From: a virus | Virus record (IMG/VR): IMGVR_UViG_3300047440_000577 | Span: 1 to 23,330 of that record | DNA length: 23,330 bases | Direction: 5' to 3' (one strand) | In this document: in pieces, positions 21,160 to 23,330 of the stretch | How the letters are laid out: the number at the start of each line of letters is the position of its first letter | Position numbering within the stretch: the stretch's first letter is position 1 | The notes under the pieces: model-generated | The model's input: the letters and a program-made list of their open reading frames with translations, nothing else | Databases searched by the model: none | Told to the model about the DNA's origin: nothing | Position numbers and translations under genes: made by a program

Positions 21160-23330
21160 ATGCCGGTTACGACCACGGTTCACAGCGGGAAGACCGCGCA
21201 CTCAACCGTCGCGAGCCTGACGATCGCGCATACCTCCGATGCGAATCCGCTCTACGTCTTACTGACCTGGTGGACGTCCGGCCTTCATCCTGAAGAGATC
21301 GTCTCCGGTATCACGTTCAGCGGCGTAGCGCTCGAGCGCGGCGGCCACGCGGCGGTCTATGGCGGCATCAATGAATGGTGGCGCCTGGCCGCACCGTCGG
21401 TCGGCTTGGCGAACGTCGTGATCACGCTCACGAGCGGTCGCCTGCTCTCGGCTGGCGTCGTCAATCTGAGCGGCTGGCCGTCGACGATTGTGGGCCATTC
21501 GTTCTCCTGCGCTGGCGGCTACGGCGTGACGGATGGCCCTCCGACGGTCACGGTGCCGAGTTATGCCGCCGCGGAGGTGATCGACTGGGTCGGCTTCAAT
21601 CATCGCTTACAGGACGTCACCGCCGGCGCGGGACAGTCACAGCTCTGGAACCAGGAAGGGACGGCGGTCATCTTCGCGCCGCCGTCAGAGCAGATGAGCG
21701 CGGGGAGCTCGAAGGCGGGCGCCGCACCCTCGGTGACGATGTCGTGGGCACTCTCCCATCTCGATGACGGCTGGAGTCACGCAGCGCTGTCATGGGAGGC
21801 GACCCCGCCGGATCCGACCGAAGTGTCCTTCGATCCAGGGGATGGGCAAGTCTCCCATCCGCTGACGTGGATCGAACACCACAACGAAGACGCGCACGCC
21901 TACGCCGAAGTCGATCTGAATGATCGCGCCAGCTACTACATGGGCTTCAAGGCTGCGATTGTGCTCAATTGGAAGCTCATCACGCGCGGGCTCTCAGATC
22001 GACAGGGGCAAATCGAACAACTGTCATTTGGCGCTACGTTCTCTGATACGGACCGCCGTTTCCGCGCGATGCTCGACACTGAGCTCACGCGCTACTTTCC
22101 GAACCGTCCCATGGTGGTCCGTCAGATCGATGACACCGATCGACGGCTTGAACGCGTGCCGCGTCTCGCCGCGAATGGATTCATCTCGACCTATTCGCCG
22201 GATCAGGATCTCAAGTTCTCGATCGAGTGCGTGGACTGGATGCGTCGCAAGTACACGCGGCAACGGAAGTCACAGCTGTCCTGGCAACCGTCGGTCTTGC
22301 CGCAAGATTTCGACATCAACGTCACGCCTCAGCAGGTCTTGAATCGTCCGGCGCCGTTTCCCTACGGGCAGTTTGACGACTCAGATGAACAGACGGTCGC
22401 GGATTCCAGCCGCGCGACGGGCTATCTCCCCGATCCAGTGGCGGGATCACCCAGCTTGACCGGCAGTCCGGCTAATCCCGTGACGAAGCGGTTCTACTTC
22501 ACCGCCATGAATGGGTTCTACGGTGATCCGGCGCTGCAGCGGATCAGCGACCATCGCGGGGAAACCTACTACGACTCCGTGGACCAGTCCGTTCCTGACG
22601 ACCAGCAGCTGCGCGACCAGGTCAACGGTGGCACGGCGATCGTCTACTGTGATTTCCCGATCACCGCCGACACCGCGGCCGCGGAAGTGCGCGTCTACGC
22701 CGGGGACACCAATGGCGCGAACATCAAATATCTCGGCCTCGCGACGAATCTCGGGGGAGGGTCGTTCAATTACAAATATGGCAAATCGCCGCTGTCAGGT
22801 GGGCCGTTCTATACAGCCGGCGAGGACGCGAAGCCGCCGGCACGAAATAACACCTACATTCCCGGCACATTGGGCGGTGGATTTGTCACGACCGACACCG
22901 GCAGCGGTGCCGTCGCCGGGACGTATACCGGCCTGAGTACGGGCCTGACGGACCTGATCACGCGCAGCCAGTTCCTCTTCGCCGGCTGCGCCGTGAAGGG
23001 AAATTTCAAGCTCTATCTCGGAGGGGTGAGGCTTTCCACAGCGGAAGTGGATGCGTACTTCGTCGTGCCTGGCAGGTCCAGTTGGACGTCGGCCTACGAT
23101 TCCAGGCAGTACCTCGAGCGGTTCGGGCGGCGGTACACCACGATCGACATTGATCGTGCGTATTCGACGACGAACAAGATCGTCGCGGCTGATGAACTGG
23201 CCTCTGGCGATAACGTGCTCACCGTGAACTTCGACGGGATCGAAGACGTCGGTGATGCGACTGGCACGGTCATTACGAACCTGTTTCTGCAGGCGCTCCA
23301 TTTCGCGGAAAACGCCGGACCTCCGGATCG
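21160..23330 (+). CDS. Large tail hub/tip protein, 3' end beyond the window
   Basis: The frame opens at ATG 21160, one base after the previous stop, and stays open for 723 codons to the right edge. Residues 1 to about 210 form a beta-sandwich domain of a type found in secreted and phage proteins, with elements such as GITFSGVAL, EWWRLAAPSVGLANVVITL and GAAPSVTMSWALS. The next part (EVDLNDRASYYMGFKAAI, then FRAMLDTELTRYFPNRPMVV and FSIECVDWMRRKY) looks like a baseplate-hub-like domain, as seen in siphovirus tail tips. The final part continues in beta-rich sequence. Likely a tail-tip structural protein, perhaps glycan-contacting through its N-terminal domain. The true C-terminus is not in the window. 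Confidence 0.7.
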   Translation, partial: MPVTTTVHSGKTAHSTVASLTIAHTSDANPLYVLLTWWTSGLHPEEIVSGITFSGVALERGGHAAVYGGINEWWRLAAPSVGLANVVITLTSGRLLSAGVVNLSGWPSTIVGHSFSCAGGYGVTDGPPTVTVPSYAAAEVIDWVGFNHRLQDVTAGAGQSQLWNQEGTAVIFAPPSEQMSAGSSKAGAAPSVTMSWALSHLDDGWSHAALSWEATPPDPTEVSFDPGDGQVSHPLTWIEHHNEDAHAYAEVDLNDRASYYMGFKAAIVLNWKLITRGLSDRQGQIEQLSFGATFSDTDRRFRAMLDTELTRYFPNRPMVVRQIDDTDRRLERVPRLAANGFISTYSPDQDLKFSIECVDWMRRKYTRQRKSQLSWQPSVLPQDFDINVTPQQVLNRPAPFPYGQFDDSDEQTVADSSRATGYLPDPVAGSPSLTGSPANPVTKRFYFTAMNGFYGDPALQRISDHRGETYYDSVDQSVPDDQQLRDQVNGGTAIVYCDFPITADTAAAEVRVYAGDTNGANIKYLGLATNLGGGSFNYKYGKSPLSGGPFYTAGEDAKPPARNNTYIPGTLGGGFVTTDTGSGAVAGTYTGLSTGLTDLITRSQFLFAGCAVKGNFKLYLGGVRLSTAEVDAYFVVPGRSSWTSAYDSRQYLERFGRRYTTIDIDRAYSTTNKIVAADELASGDNVLTVNFDGIEDVGDATGTVITNLFLQALHFAENAGPPD

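Noticed and set aside
1-23330. tRNA genes, CRISPR arrays, insertion sequences, attachment sites
   Set aside because: I saw no cloverleaf-like segments, no regularly spaced direct repeats, no transposase and no integrase. The window is almost wholly filled by one-strand coding sequence.

Overview
The window looks like about 23 kb of the late, virion-building operon of a tailed double-stranded DNA phage or prophage with a long non-contractile tail (siphovirus type). Every supported gene is on the + strand. The DNA is GC-rich and ribosome binding sites are canonical GGAG/AGGA types, so the host is a GC-rich bacterium. Nothing here identifies the host genus. There is no integrase, lysis, replication or tRNA gene, so temperate or lytic lifestyle cannot be judged. 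The window is cut at both ends: the last tail gene runs off the right edge. No stretch above about 100 bases lacks a gene.

Layout: (1) 79-2312, P27-type small terminase and Terminase_1-type large terminase. (2) 2309-7332, a first island of nine genes: two related Methyltransf_24 enzymes around a tiny basic protein, two GT-A-like glycosyltransferases, a sugar O-methyltransferase-like protein, a GT25-like glycosyltransferase, a small zinc-ribbon protein and a GT2 glycosyltransferase. (3) 7344-12064, the head block: a ribbon-helix-helix regulator, a prohead protease fused in one reading frame to an HK97-fold major capsid protein, a 67-residue protein, the portal, and a collagen-like protein with a carbohydrate-binding-like module. 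(4) 12061-14924, a second island of four genes: DUF115-like, GT2/GT92-like, CgeB-like GT-B and GT2. (5) 14921-16864, the head-tail connector, head closure, HK97 gp10-like and tail terminator genes. (6) 16904 to the end, the major tail protein, a cysteine-cluster protein, a tail chaperone pair joined by a -1 frameshift site, the tape measure, a Dit-like protein and a large tail hub-like protein.

The genes are tightly coupled. Fifteen junctions have the next start codon overlapping the previous stop in ATGA, GTGA or TTGA. Both sugar-enzyme islands are wired into this chain, to the terminase on one side and to the collagen-like and connector genes on the other. They therefore look like part of the late programme rather than autonomous inserted genes. 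The most attractive reading is a phage-encoded pathway that builds and methylates a glycan on a virion protein. The collagen-like fibre and the capsid are the leading acceptors, although this is inference.

Other points of interest: the fused protease-capsid gene lies upstream of the portal, the reverse of the usual HK97 order. An inverted repeat abuts the capsid start codon and overlaps its likely ribosome binding site, just behind the ribbon-helix-helix gene. A canonical A AAA AAC slippery heptamer lies near the end of the tail chaperone gene.
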